From Gp6-AA45 sp035652075 (GTDB lineage Bacteria > Acidobacteriota > Vicinamibacteria > Vicinamibacterales > CAVVIG01): a DNA stretch of 64,000 nt. Positions within the stretch are counted from its first letter, which is position 1. Each line of letters opens with the position of its first letter. The position numbers were made by a program, and so were the translations under genes. A model generated the notes under the pieces. It was given only the letters and a program-made list of their open reading frames with translations, was not told where the DNA came from and searched no databases. Where the stretch lies: NCBI GenBank assembly GCA_035652075.1, contig DASREL010000107.1:24879-88878 (forward strand), given 5' to 3'. Positions 52,142 through 60,284 of the stretch are shown here, piece by piece.

Positions 52142-52151
52142 AACAAATGTC

Positions 52152-53186
52152 CTAGTTGGGATCGCGCAGCACGCGCGCGATGGCTTGCGCCGCGCCGTCG
52201 ACGGCCGCGATCGCGCGTGAATAGCGCATGCGCGTGGGGCCGATGACGCCGACAGTGCCGGTGCCGGTCGCATCCTCGTACGGCGAGGCGATCAGGCTGA
52301 ACGGCCGCAGCGACGGATCCAGATGTTCCGCGCCGATGACGACCGTCAGTCCAGGTCCGTCGATGTATCCGTTGAGCAGCTCGACGAGCTGCTGTTTCTC
52401 TTCGATCATCTGCAACAGCGTTTGCAGCGTCGCGAGCGTCAATCCCGTGTCGTCGCCGAGCAGCGACGAAGCGCCGTCGATGTACACCGGACGCGTATCC
52501 GGCAGATCCGCAAACGTCGTCGTCGCCAGGCGGATCGCGCGGCCCATCAGCTCGTCGTACAGCATCCGCTCTTCGTTGAGCCGTTCGAGCACCGCCTCGC
52601 GTGCGCGGTGCAGCGGCACGCCGCTGAATTCCACGTTCAGATAGTTGGCCGCCTGGCGCAGTTCGTCGGCGTTGAGCGGCTCGCCGGTGTCGATCACTTT
52701 CTGAATGATGTGCCCGCCGCGCGCGACGATGACGACGAGCACCCGTGCGCCGGAAATCGGCACGAACTCGACGCGATCGAACACCGCGCCTTCGTACGCC
52801 GGACCGACGGCGAAGCCAATGCTTTTGGCCGCCTGCGAGACGACGTGCGTCACCTGGGGCAGGACCGAATCGGGCATGCGATCCGGACTGTCGCGGCGGA
52901 GCCGCGCTTCGACCACGGTGACCGCGCGGTTCGTGCGCTTCGATTTGAGCAGCAGATCGACGAAGAAGCGATAGCCGCGATCGGTCGGGATGCGTCCGGC
53001 CGACGTGTGCGGCTGCTGCACGTAGCCTTCTTCTTCGAGCTGCGACAGGATGTTCCGCACGGTGGCGGACGACACACCAAGCCCCGCCGCGCTGACCAGC
53101 AGCGACGAGGCGACCGGCTCGCCCGATGCGATGTACGCACGAACAAGCGCGGCTAGAACGCGCTGATTGCGATCGAGAGGTTCCAT
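52152..53186 (-). CDS. hrcA: Heat-inducible repressor HrcA
   Basis: A 344-residue repressor that binds CIRCE and needs GroEL for activity. PLDRNQRVLAALVRAYIASGEPVASSLL, the winged helix GVSSATVRNILSQLEEEGYVQQPHTSAGRIPTDRGYRFFVD, and the C-terminal GPTRMRYSRAIAAVDGAAQ match. ATG 53186 overlaps the CIRCE end by one base. The gene heads hrcA-grpE-dnaJ-prmA. An in-frame upstream extension is not family-like. Confidence 0.96.
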   Translation of the reverse strand: MEPLDRNQRVLAALVRAYIASGEPVASSLLVSAAGLGVSSATVRNILSQLEEEGYVQQPHTSAGRIPTDRGYRFFVDLLLKSKRTNRAVTVVEARLRRDSPDRMPDSVLPQVTHVVSQAAKSIGFAVGPAYEGAVFDRVEFVPISGARVLVVIVARGGHIIQKVIDTGEPLNADELRQAANYLNVEFSGVPLHRAREAVLERLNEERMLYDELMGRAIRLATTTFADLPDTRPVYIDGASSLLGDDTGLTLATLQTLLQMIEEKQQLVELLNGYIDGPGLTVVIGAEHLDPSLRPFSLIASPYEDATGTGTVGVIGPTRMRYSRAIAAVDGAAQAIARVLRDPN

Positions 53187-53212
53187 TAGCACTCTGCCCG
53201 CGAGACTGCTAA
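53186..53212. promoter_or_regulatory. CIRCE operator
   Basis: TTAGCACTC (53186-53194), 9-base spacer, GACTGCTAA (53204-53212). The consensus is TTAGCACTC-N9-GAGTGCTAA, so only one base differs. It lies between the -10 box (complement of 53218-53223) and the hrcA ATG, overlapping the A of ATG. Confidence 0.92.
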
Positions 53213-53217
53213 TGAGA

Positions 53218-53223
53218 ATTATA
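53218..53223 (-). promoter_or_regulatory. -10 box (TATAAT) of hrcA, overlapping the response regulator gene end
   Basis: On the minus strand a perfect TATAAT lies about 6 bases before the CIRCE site. The TGA of the response regulator gene at 53219-53221 falls inside it. No clear -35 is visible. Confidence 0.6.
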
Positions 53224-53611
53224 CACGGTCCTGAAATTCGCCGTAGGACCCCGACAGGATCATCGTGACCGCTTCGAGTAAACCCGAGACGGTGCACGGC
53301 TTTTCGAGGAAGGCTTCGTCGCGCCAGAGAATCGCGCCGCGTTCGTTGAACAACTGGTCCGCGTAGCCGGTGAGATACAGGACCTTCAGATCCGGTTCGC
53401 GTTGACGCAACTGGGCGGCGAGCGCATCGCCGTCCATGCCGGGCATTTTGTAGTCGGTGAGGAGGAGATCCGGAAGACCCTTGGACTCGCAGACGTCGAG
53501 GGCGGCCCGTCCGCTCGACGCCGTCAGCGTCTTGTGGCCGGCGAGTTTCATCGCCTTATCGACAAACGTCAGAATCGAAGGCTCGTCGTCAACAATCAGG
53601 ATCCGGGCCAT
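53219..53611 (-). CDS. Single-domain response regulator
   Basis: A 130-residue CheY-like receiver with no output domain: ARILIVDDEPSILTFVDKAM (acidic pair), LLLTDYKMPGMDGDALA with the phosphoacceptor Asp near residue 53, VLYLTGYAD (Thr), and FLEKPCTVSGLLEAV (Lys). All key residues are present. No kinase is nearby. Its 3' end contains the hrcA promoter, so hrcA expression may be coupled to it or read through. Confidence 0.9.
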   Translation of the reverse strand: MARILIVDDEPSILTFVDKAMKLAGHKTLTASSGRAALDVCESKGLPDLLLTDYKMPGMDGDALAAQLRQREPDLKVLYLTGYADQLFNERGAILWRDEAFLEKPCTVSGLLEAVTMILSGSYGEFQDRV

Positions 53612-53615
53612 GGAA

Positions 53616-54956
53616 CTAACTCAACTGTAGCTGAATTTTCGCACGGTTGGAGAGGACTTCGGCCGCTTTTCGCGCGTCGAATACGATCTTGTTTCGGTCG
53701 ATGTGCAGCGGCGTAAATCGATCGACAAGAATGTAACCGTCGACGATCGTCGTGCGCACGTCAGAGCCGCGCGCAGCGTACACAATGGTCGAGAATGGAT
53801 CAGGACCGGGCGTCATGTGCGCGCGGTCGCGGTCCACGACAATCACGTCCGCTTTCTTGCCAACCTCAAGCGATCCGATGTCGTCGTCGAGTCCAAGCGT
53901 TTTGGCGCCGGCGCGCGTGGCCATCCAGAGAACGTCTCGGGCGTTCAACACGCCAGGTTTAGCGCGCATGGCCTGCAGCACGGCCGCGAGGCGCATCTCG
54001 TCGAACATGTCGAGCCGGTTGTTGCAGGCCGCACCGTCGGCGCCAAGCGAGACGGTGATTCCGCGCGCGCGCATTTCAGGAACCGGCGCGATCCCCGATC
54101 CGAGTTTGAGGTTCGAGCCGGGGCAGTGCATTACCTTGACGTCGTGTTCGGCGAGCAACTGCTGATCGCGATCGTCGGCCCACACGCAATGCGCGGCGCA
54201 CAGATGCCTGGACGTCAGGTGCACGTTCGCGAGGTACTCGATGTTCGATCGGCAACCGGTCATCTCGTGGACGATGGCGATTTCGCCGCGTGATTCGGAC
54301 GCGTGCGTGTGGACGAGCGCGTCCTGTTCGTGTGAGAGCGACGCGACCGCTTCGAGCAGCTCGCGCGAACACGAGACGGCGAATCGCGGCGCGAATGCCG
54401 CCTTCAACCGTCCGTTCGCCGCGCCGTCCCAGCGCTTGCGGATCGCGAGGCTCTCGTCAATCGAGGCGCGCGTCTGCTCTTGCAGTCGCGCCGGCACCTG
54501 CGCGTCGAAGTCCATCATGCACTTGCCGATGGTCGCGCGCATGCCGCTCTCTTTCACCGCTTCGAACACCACATCCGTGTCATGCACCGTCTCCATCGTC
54601 AACACGGTGGTGGTGCCGCTGCAGAGCAGTTCGGTCGTCGCGAGTTGCGCCGCCGTGCGCAGCGTCTCTGGCGTGTGCGCCGCTTCCATGGGCCAGACAC
54701 GCAGGCGCAGCCAGTCCATGAGCTCGAGATCGTCCGCGTATCCACGGAACAGCGTCTGGCACAGATGGATGTGCGTCTGGATGAAGCCGGGCAGGACGTA
54801 GCCGCCGCCGGCATCGACCGTCTGGTCGTGCGCTTCGGTGATGTTCGACGCGACGGCCGCGATGCGGCCGTCCTTGATCGAGACGTCGCCCTCGATGACC
54901 TCGAGGCGGTCGTTCATCGTGATGACGATCCCTGACCGGATCAGGATTGAAGACAC
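53616..54956 (-). CDS. ATZ/TRZ-type amidohydrolase (adenosine-derivative deaminase-like)
   Basis: A 446-residue metal-dependent hydrolase. Metal ligands: GFIQTHIHLCQTLFRG, HTHASES, HC in LCAAHCVW, and SLGADGAACNNRLDMF. The domain order and VDAGGGYVLPG match the TRZ/ATZ and SAH/MTA deaminase groups, so a deaminase of 5'-deoxyadenosine-type or guanine-like compounds is likely but not certain. GTG start at 54956. It lies 11 bases downstream of xdhC on the same strand, fitting purine metabolism. Confidence 0.85.
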   Translation of the reverse strand: MSSILIRSGIVITMNDRLEVIEGDVSIKDGRIAAVASNITEAHDQTVDAGGGYVLPGFIQTHIHLCQTLFRGYADDLELMDWLRLRVWPMEAAHTPETLRTAAQLATTELLCSGTTTVLTMETVHDTDVVFEAVKESGMRATIGKCMMDFDAQVPARLQEQTRASIDESLAIRKRWDGAANGRLKAAFAPRFAVSCSRELLEAVASLSHEQDALVHTHASESRGEIAIVHEMTGCRSNIEYLANVHLTSRHLCAAHCVWADDRDQQLLAEHDVKVMHCPGSNLKLGSGIAPVPEMRARGITVSLGADGAACNNRLDMFDEMRLAAVLQAMRAKPGVLNARDVLWMATRAGAKTLGLDDDIGSLEVGKKADVIVVDRDRAHMTPGPDPFSTIVYAARGSDVRTTIVDGYILVDRFTPLHIDRNKIVFDARKAAEVLSNRAKIQLQLS

Positions 54957-54967
54957 GTGGGCCAGAT

Positions 54968-55807
54968 CTAGTTTTCGGCCCGAGAGGGTTCCAGCTTTGG
55001 GGGTGTCCAGCGCAGCGAAGCGGGATTGTGTTTGCCGTGTTTAACGGCGACCAGCTCAGCCAGGATGCTGATCGCAATTTCCTGCGGCGTCACAGCACCG
55101 ATGTCGAGGCCGATGGGGGCGTGCACGCGCTCGAGTATTTCCGGCGCGATGCGGCCATCCTTGAGCAGTTCGTCGTAGATGCGCGCCACCTTGGCGCGGC
55201 TGCCGATCAAGCCGAGGTAGCGAAGGTCCCGCGATGCGAGCGCACGCAGCGCCTCGAGGTCGTTCGTGTGTCCGCGCGTGACGATGACCACGTAGGCGTG
55301 GCCGGGCAGCGTGGTTCGATCGACCCAGGCAGGGATGTCGTCCACGATGATCTCGGCCGCATCCGGAAAGCGCTCGCTGTTCGCGAACTTCTCGCGGTCG
55401 TCGACGACGTGGACGCGGAAGCCGACTTCGTGGGCGACGCGGGCAAGGTGGAAGCCGACGTGGCCCGCGCCGATGATGTAGAGCTCGGGCGACGGCTCGA
55501 TCGGCTCGATGTAAACGTCCATCTGGCCGCCGCAGATCAGGCCGGTCTCCTGCGCGAAGTCGTCGTCCAACTCGTAGTGGAGCAGCAGCGGCTTGCGGTT
55601 CGTGATCGCCTCGCGCGCCTTCCAGAACGCGTCGTTCTCGTAACAGCCGCCGCCGATCGTCCCGACGATTCGTCCGTCCGCGTAGACGAGCATCTTCGCG
55701 CCGACGCGCTGCGGCGTCGAGCCGGTGGTGGAGACGATCGTCACCAGCGCCGCGGGTTCGCCCTTGTCGAGGGCGTCCGAGACAGCCGCGAAAACCTCGC
55801 GATTCAT
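54968..55807 (-). CDS. XdhC/CoxI-family protein
   Basis: A 279-residue protein. The XdhC/CoxI N-terminal part has LVTIVSTTGSTPQRVGAKMLVYADGRIVGTIGGGCYENDAFWKA; the C-terminal Rossmann part has YIIGAGHVGFHLARVAHEVGFRVHVVDDR. Such proteins insert sulfurated molybdenum cofactor into xanthine dehydrogenase or CO dehydrogenase. No molybdoenzyme gene is in the window. The amidohydrolase next to it may act on related substrates. Confidence 0.9.
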   Translation of the reverse strand: MNREVFAAVSDALDKGEPAALVTIVSTTGSTPQRVGAKMLVYADGRIVGTIGGGCYENDAFWKAREAITNRKPLLLHYELDDDFAQETGLICGGQMDVYIEPIEPSPELYIIGAGHVGFHLARVAHEVGFRVHVVDDREKFANSERFPDAAEIIVDDIPAWVDRTTLPGHAYVVIVTRGHTNDLEALRALASRDLRYLGLIGSRAKVARIYDELLKDGRIAPEILERVHAPIGLDIGAVTPQEIAISILAELVAVKHGKHNPASLRWTPPKLEPSRAEN

Positions 55808-55834
55808 TCCCTGTGGCGATTATACGAGCTTAAC

Positions 55835-56117
55835 CACGAAGACCACGAAAGCACGAAGAACACGAAAATCATTAAACCGCGGAGGACGCGAAGGACGCGG
55901 AGGGCGTGCGACCGGGCCCGCGAAGCGGGTCACGAGACGACAAGAACCACAAAAACGCAAACCGTCCGTGTTCAGGGTTTACGTTTTTGTGGTTCTTGTC
56001 GTCTCGTGACGCGGCCGGCTCCGCCGGCCCGCCCCCGGTCGCACGCGCGCTTTCGTGTCTTTCGTGTTTTCGTGATCTTCGTGCGGCCTTCGTGATCTTC
56101 GTGGTCCGTGGTCAGCG
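55835..56117. repeat. Large nested quasi-palindrome between xdhC and the PBP1A gene
   Basis: Fills the 304-base gap. Outer arms (55835-55900 and 56047-56117) are CACGAAGA-type and TCTTCGTG-type units. A 13-bp perfect inverted pair GCGTGCGACCGGG (55904-55916) / CCCGGTCGCACGC (56034-56046) follows, then a perfect 28-bp inverted pair (55930-55957 and 55982-56009; starts TCACGAGACGACAAG) with an AAACC/GGTTT inner stem. Two extra hairpins lie between the arms (CCCGC-GAA-GCGGG and GGCCGGC-TCC-GCCGGCC). No frame with protein-like content. The right end enters the PBP1A gene by a few bases. Confidence 0.92.
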
Positions 56118-58523
56118 GTGGACGTCGCACACCTGGGTCGGTTCCGTTCCCGCGATGAACGACTCATTGATCCGCGTGGGACACATCGGTCCGGGCAGCT
56201 TTCCGCTGTCTTTGCAGACCTCCACGAAGCTGATCCCCTCCGGCACATCGAACGGCAGGCTCTCGCGTCCCGCGGTTGCCGCTTTCATGAACTGCGTCCA
56301 GATCGGGACCGCGGCCTGCGCTCCGCTGAGGCCGACCGGCTGGTTGTTGTCCAGCCCGACCCAGACGACGGTCAGGAGATCGGGCGTGAAGCCGACGAAC
56401 CAGGCGTCGCGCAGATCGTTGGTCGTGCCGGTTTTGCCGGCAGCGTCCAGCACGAACCCGTTCGCGCGCGTGCCCGCCGCCGATCCCTCGTTGAGCACGC
56501 TGCGCATCATGTTCGTCACCAGGAAAGTCGTCTCCGGCCTGGCCACGCGACGCGGTTCTGCCTCGCTCTTCTTCGTGATGTCGGTGCCGCCTTTGATCAC
56601 GCGCAACAAATTCCGGAGCGGACGAATCACGCCGCCGTTTGGAAACAGGGTGTAGGCGGTGGCGATTTCGTAGGGCGTCGCCTCGAAGACGCCGAGCGTG
56701 ATCGACGGGTACGCCTTCGGCGGATTCCCGACGCCGAGCGACTTCCAGAAGTTCGCGATGTTGTCGTAGCCGGCTTGCTCGGCGACGTGGATCGTGCCGA
56801 GGTTGAGCGAGTGCGCGAGCGCATGACGATACGTGACCGTGCCGTGGTACTTGCCTTCGTAGTTTTCCGGCGTCCACACCTGATCGTCGAACTCGAACGT
56901 TTCGGGTTCGTCGTTCGTGATCGACGCCGGTGTTACGTCCGTTCGGCCGCGCTCGAGCGCCTGTTCGAACGCCGTGAGGTAGACGAACGGTTTGAAGACG
57001 GATCCCGGTTGGCGCCGCGACACGATCGCGCGGTCGTACTGCGACTGGTTGTAGGAGCGGCCACCGACGAACGCGAGGATCTCTCCGGTTTTTGGGTCGA
57101 TGGCGATCAGCGCCGCTTCGGCCTTGCGCTTGCGCCGCGCCAGCAACTGGTCGACGCGCGTCAGCCCGTCGCGCACGGCGTCCTGCGCGAGCCGCTGCAG
57201 GTGCAGATCGAGCGTCGTGTAGACATCCACTGCTTGATTCTGGGTCGTCGTCAAACCGGGATACTGGTCGGCGAGCGTCTGCCCGACGTAATCGACGAAG
57301 TACGGCGCCTCCGCTTCGAGCGCGCGCTGGACGACGGCGAGCGGTTCGTGCATCGCGCGATCGGCGACGTCCGGTTTGATGTAGCCCGATTCCACCATCG
57401 CCCCGATGACGACGTTCCGACGATCTTTGCAGCGCGCGGGATTGTTGAACGGCGACAGCGCGGACGGCGACTGGATGATGCCGGCAATCGTCGCCGCTTC
57501 CGCGAGCGTCAGGTTGCTGACGTCCTTGGCGAAGAACAAGCGCGACGCTTCGGCGACGCCGTAGATGGCGAACGATCCGCGCTGGCCGAGCGGGATGTCG
57601 TTCAAATACATCTCGAGGATCGCGTCCTTCGACGCGCGGCTCGTCAGGACGAGCGACGCCCACATCTCCAGCGCCTTGCGGCGCATCGTCCGCTCGCGCG
57701 CGCTCTGCAGCGTCATGCCGAACTTCGGCAGGAAGACGTTGCGCACGAGCTGCTGCGTGATCGTGCTGCCGCCGGCGAGGTACGACCGGCGGCCCGTCAT
57801 ATACGAGAGCGTTGCGCCCATCATGCCGATCGGATCGATCCCGGGATGCTCGTAGAACCGGCGATCCTCGATCGCGAGGACCGCTTGCTTCATTCGATCC
57901 GGGATCGCGGACAGCGCGACGGGACGACGTTTCTCGCGTTCGACGCCGTTGACGAGCGCGGTCAGCACGGGCGCATCGAGCGTCAAGCGTTCGCTGCGCT
58001 GATTGCCGAGGTCGACTTCGAGGACGCGGTCCGCCGGACGCGGTCGCGCCGGCTGTCGTGATGCTGTGCGCACGTCGCGTTCCCGTTCGCGCTGAAAGAC
58101 GACGCGAACGGGTTGACCTTTGTATTCGGGCGCTCGCGGGACCAACGCCACGGCACCTTGACCGATGGCGAACTCGCCCGGCTTCTCGGCCTTCGCGCGT
58201 TGCGCGTACCCGAGGTCGTTGAGGCGATCGATCAACTGACGGTCGGTCAGCGACTGACCGCGCCGCAACTCGAGTGGACGCGCGAACACCCGCGGCAACA
58301 CCGTTTCGCGCTCACCGTGCAGCCGCGCATCGATCAGCTTTCCGAAGCTGATCCAGTAGTACGTGGCGAAGCAGCAGAGGAGCACGACCGGCACCGACAA
58401 CGCCGCCGCGGCGTACCGCACCCACCGGTGCCGCCACGCACTGCGCAGCCCAGCCCCCAGCCTTCGCCCAGCCCCTAGCCTCGAGCCTCTAGCCTCGACG
58501 TGTTTTTTCTTAGATCGTGACAA
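56112..58523 (-). CDS. Class A penicillin-binding protein (PBP1A-type)
   Basis: An 803-residue bifunctional peptidoglycan synthase. One N-terminal helix (about residues 35-58) then GT51 (EDRRFYEHPGIDPIG, GGSTITQQLVRNVFLP) and the transpeptidase with SRRQPGSVFKPFVYLTA (SxxK), LAHSLNLGT (SxN-like) and KTGTTNDLRDAWFVG (KTG). The extreme N-terminus (about residues 9-29: RGSRLGAGRRLGAGLRS) is encoded by a GGCT-type tandem repeat. It shares 14 bases with bshC. The stop lies at the edge of the large palindrome. Confidence 0.94.
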   Translation of the reverse strand: MSRSKKKHVEARGSRLGAGRRLGAGLRSAWRHRWVRYAAAALSVPVVLLCCFATYYWISFGKLIDARLHGERETVLPRVFARPLELRRGQSLTDRQLIDRLNDLGYAQRAKAEKPGEFAIGQGAVALVPRAPEYKGQPVRVVFQRERERDVRTASRQPARPRPADRVLEVDLGNQRSERLTLDAPVLTALVNGVEREKRRPVALSAIPDRMKQAVLAIEDRRFYEHPGIDPIGMMGATLSYMTGRRSYLAGGSTITQQLVRNVFLPKFGMTLQSARERTMRRKALEMWASLVLTSRASKDAILEMYLNDIPLGQRGSFAIYGVAEASRLFFAKDVSNLTLAEAATIAGIIQSPSALSPFNNPARCKDRRNVVIGAMVESGYIKPDVADRAMHEPLAVVQRALEAEAPYFVDYVGQTLADQYPGLTTTQNQAVDVYTTLDLHLQRLAQDAVRDGLTRVDQLLARRKRKAEAALIAIDPKTGEILAFVGGRSYNQSQYDRAIVSRRQPGSVFKPFVYLTAFEQALERGRTDVTPASITNDEPETFEFDDQVWTPENYEGKYHGTVTYRHALAHSLNLGTIHVAEQAGYDNIANFWKSLGVGNPPKAYPSITLGVFEATPYEIATAYTLFPNGGVIRPLRNLLRVIKGGTDITKKSEAEPRRVARPETTFLVTNMMRSVLNEGSAAGTRANGFVLDAAGKTGTTNDLRDAWFVGFTPDLLTVVWVGLDNNQPVGLSGAQAAVPIWTQFMKAATAGRESLPFDVPEGISFVEVCKDSGKLPGPMCPTRINESFIAGTEPTQVCDVHR
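58447..58500. repeat. GGGCTG-type repeat coding the PBP1A N-terminus
   Basis: On the minus strand GAGGCTAGAGGCTCGAGGCT, then GGGGCTGGGCG, AGGCTGGGGGCTGGGCTG: degenerate 6-8 bp units with an AGGCT/GGGCT core. In frame in the PBP gene, residues about 9-26. Confidence 0.75.
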
Positions 58524-60177
58524 CCCAGTGCCTGCCCATGTCCAGGGGCAGTTCCTCGTCCAGTCTGTCGACGAGCGCCGGGCCGTACTGGTTCAGGAAC
58601 GAGATGAAGGCGATCGTGCGTTCCTGCGCGTGGCCGCCGGGGAAGGCGAGCGCGCGTGCGTGCATGAACTGCCGGCGCAGCGTTTCGTCGCGGCGCTTCG
58701 CAGCTTGAATCATCTTGTTGTGCAGGTTCTGCAGATCGTGCTGCATCCGGCCGAGCGTCGACCGCGCCGCGCCTTCGAGCGTTGGATCCAATGTCGGGAT
58801 CGCCGCGATCAGCTGATTCATCTGCGCGTCGATCGCCTTGGCCGCGTCGGTGAACGAGTCTTCGACCGCCGGCGGAATCTGCGCGCGCAGCAGGTCGTTC
58901 AGCGCCGCTTCGTCCTGGGCCTGCAGCGCTTCGAGCGGCAGTTTGTATTTCGTCAGGAAGCGCATCGCCGCCGAATCGACGATCGTCGCCGTCGCGCGCG
59001 GATACATCAGCGGCATCGGGACGCCGAAGTGCTGATACACGCCCCGCAGCTGGCCGAGGTACGCGAGCTCGTTCGGTCCTGCGACGTAACAGATCGTCGG
59101 GAAGATCGTGTCCTGCACGACGGGCCGCAGGAGGACGTTCGGGCTGAAACTCGTCGGACGGTCGGCAGCTTGCTTCAGCAGCGCATCCGCCGCGAACTGC
59201 TCGTCGCCGACAATGAACTTCCCGTCGAGTTTCTTGATGGCGCGCCGGCCGCCGTCGAGGCGGAAGAGGGCGGCGCTTTCGTCCTGCGCGTGGACCTGCG
59301 CGTGATAGCCGCGCGCGATCAGATCCGATCCGGCGAGCGACGCGAGCTTGACCGTTTGCCCCGGCATCGACAGCTCGCGCGCGAAGATGCTGCTGACGAG
59401 CGGCTTCGACGCGGCGTCGGACGAATCGTAGACCACCAGCCCGCGATCGCCGAGCACCTGCTCGAGCCACTGGCCGAAGGCGTCGGCCATCCCGGTGCCC
59501 GGCGTGTACGCGCGCCGCAGTCCGTCGAGGAGCTCCGCGCGAAACGCGGTCTCGGGCAGCGCCGCTTCGAGATCCGCAATCGTTTTGTCGATGGAGTGGT
59601 CGAGGGAAATGGTCGCGACAGGGGACGGCTCGGCGTTGGCGCGCGCGGGCAGCGACACCGAACGCGGCGCGAGCTCTGGGTCGTAGACCGTACACGACCG
59701 CACTTCTTCCCAGTCGTGATCCTCGGCGTCGATCCAGAAGATGGCGACGACGGGGACGTTGTGGTCGCGCGAGACCTGGTCGGCGAGCTTCAGCGCGGTC
59801 AGCGCTTTGAGCAGCGTGAAAACCGGTCCGCCGAACAGTCCCGCTTGCTGGCCCGTCAGAATCGCGACCGTCTTGTCATCGGCGAGCAGCCGGGCCGCGT
59901 CGCGCGCGCGCGGCGGGGCGTTGCGCCGGGCCTGCTGTGCGCCAATCACCTCGGCGATGTCGGCGCGACGGCGATCGTGAGCCTGCGAGCGCGCGATCGC
60001 GTCCGCCCAGGCCGAGCGATCGGCCGGATCGCCGGAAAAAAACGGCGCAACGGCGCGAAAATCGTACGCGTAATCGGCCGCCAGACGGCGGATCCAGGGG
60101 AAGCGGCGAACGTCGACTGGGATGCGCACCGAGGACTCGTCTGCGACGGCGGAAGGGTTCGGTGAATTGACCGGCAC
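58510..60177 (-). CDS. bshC: Putative cysteine ligase BshC (bacillithiol synthesis)
   Basis: A 555-residue protein. TVAILTGQQAGLFGGPVFTLLKALTALKLAD and VPVVAIFWIDAEDHDWEEVRS are the BshC hallmarks, with a C-terminal coiled coil (ALIAAIPTLDPTLEGAARSTLGRMQHDLQNLHNKM region). BshC adds cysteine to GlcN-malate, the last step of bacillithiol. bshA and bshB are not in the window. ATG at 60177. It overlaps the PBP gene downstream by 14 bases. Confidence 0.93.
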   Translation of the reverse strand: MPVNSPNPSAVADESSVRIPVDVRRFPWIRRLAADYAYDFRAVAPFFSGDPADRSAWADAIARSQAHDRRRADIAEVIGAQQARRNAPPRARDAARLLADDKTVAILTGQQAGLFGGPVFTLLKALTALKLADQVSRDHNVPVVAIFWIDAEDHDWEEVRSCTVYDPELAPRSVSLPARANAEPSPVATISLDHSIDKTIADLEAALPETAFRAELLDGLRRAYTPGTGMADAFGQWLEQVLGDRGLVVYDSSDAASKPLVSSIFARELSMPGQTVKLASLAGSDLIARGYHAQVHAQDESAALFRLDGGRRAIKKLDGKFIVGDEQFAADALLKQAADRPTSFSPNVLLRPVVQDTIFPTICYVAGPNELAYLGQLRGVYQHFGVPMPLMYPRATATIVDSAAMRFLTKYKLPLEALQAQDEAALNDLLRAQIPPAVEDSFTDAAKAIDAQMNQLIAAIPTLDPTLEGAARSTLGRMQHDLQNLHNKMIQAAKRRDETLRRQFMHARALAFPGGHAQERTIAFISFLNQYGPALVDRLDEELPLDMGRHWVVTI

Positions 60178-60248
60178 AGGGAAAGCCTACTCTCGCAGAC
60201 GGTCGCGGAAACTGTCAACCATGTTAAACTTAACGCGCCTTCCTACTT

Positions 60249-60254
60249 AAGGAG
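60249..60254 (+). promoter_or_regulatory. Strong ribosome-binding site ahead of an ATT codon
   Basis: AAGGAG is followed after 6 bases by ATT (60261-60263), which is in frame with the pseudokinase GTG at 60285. The GTG itself has no such site, so an ATT start is possible. Confidence 0.45.
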
Positions 60255-60284
60255 CTCTCGATTCACACGGACGCTGCCGGCTCT

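Noticed and set aside
55835..56117. CRISPR array
   Set aside because: Repeats are short, degenerate and inverted, without equal spacers or cas genes.
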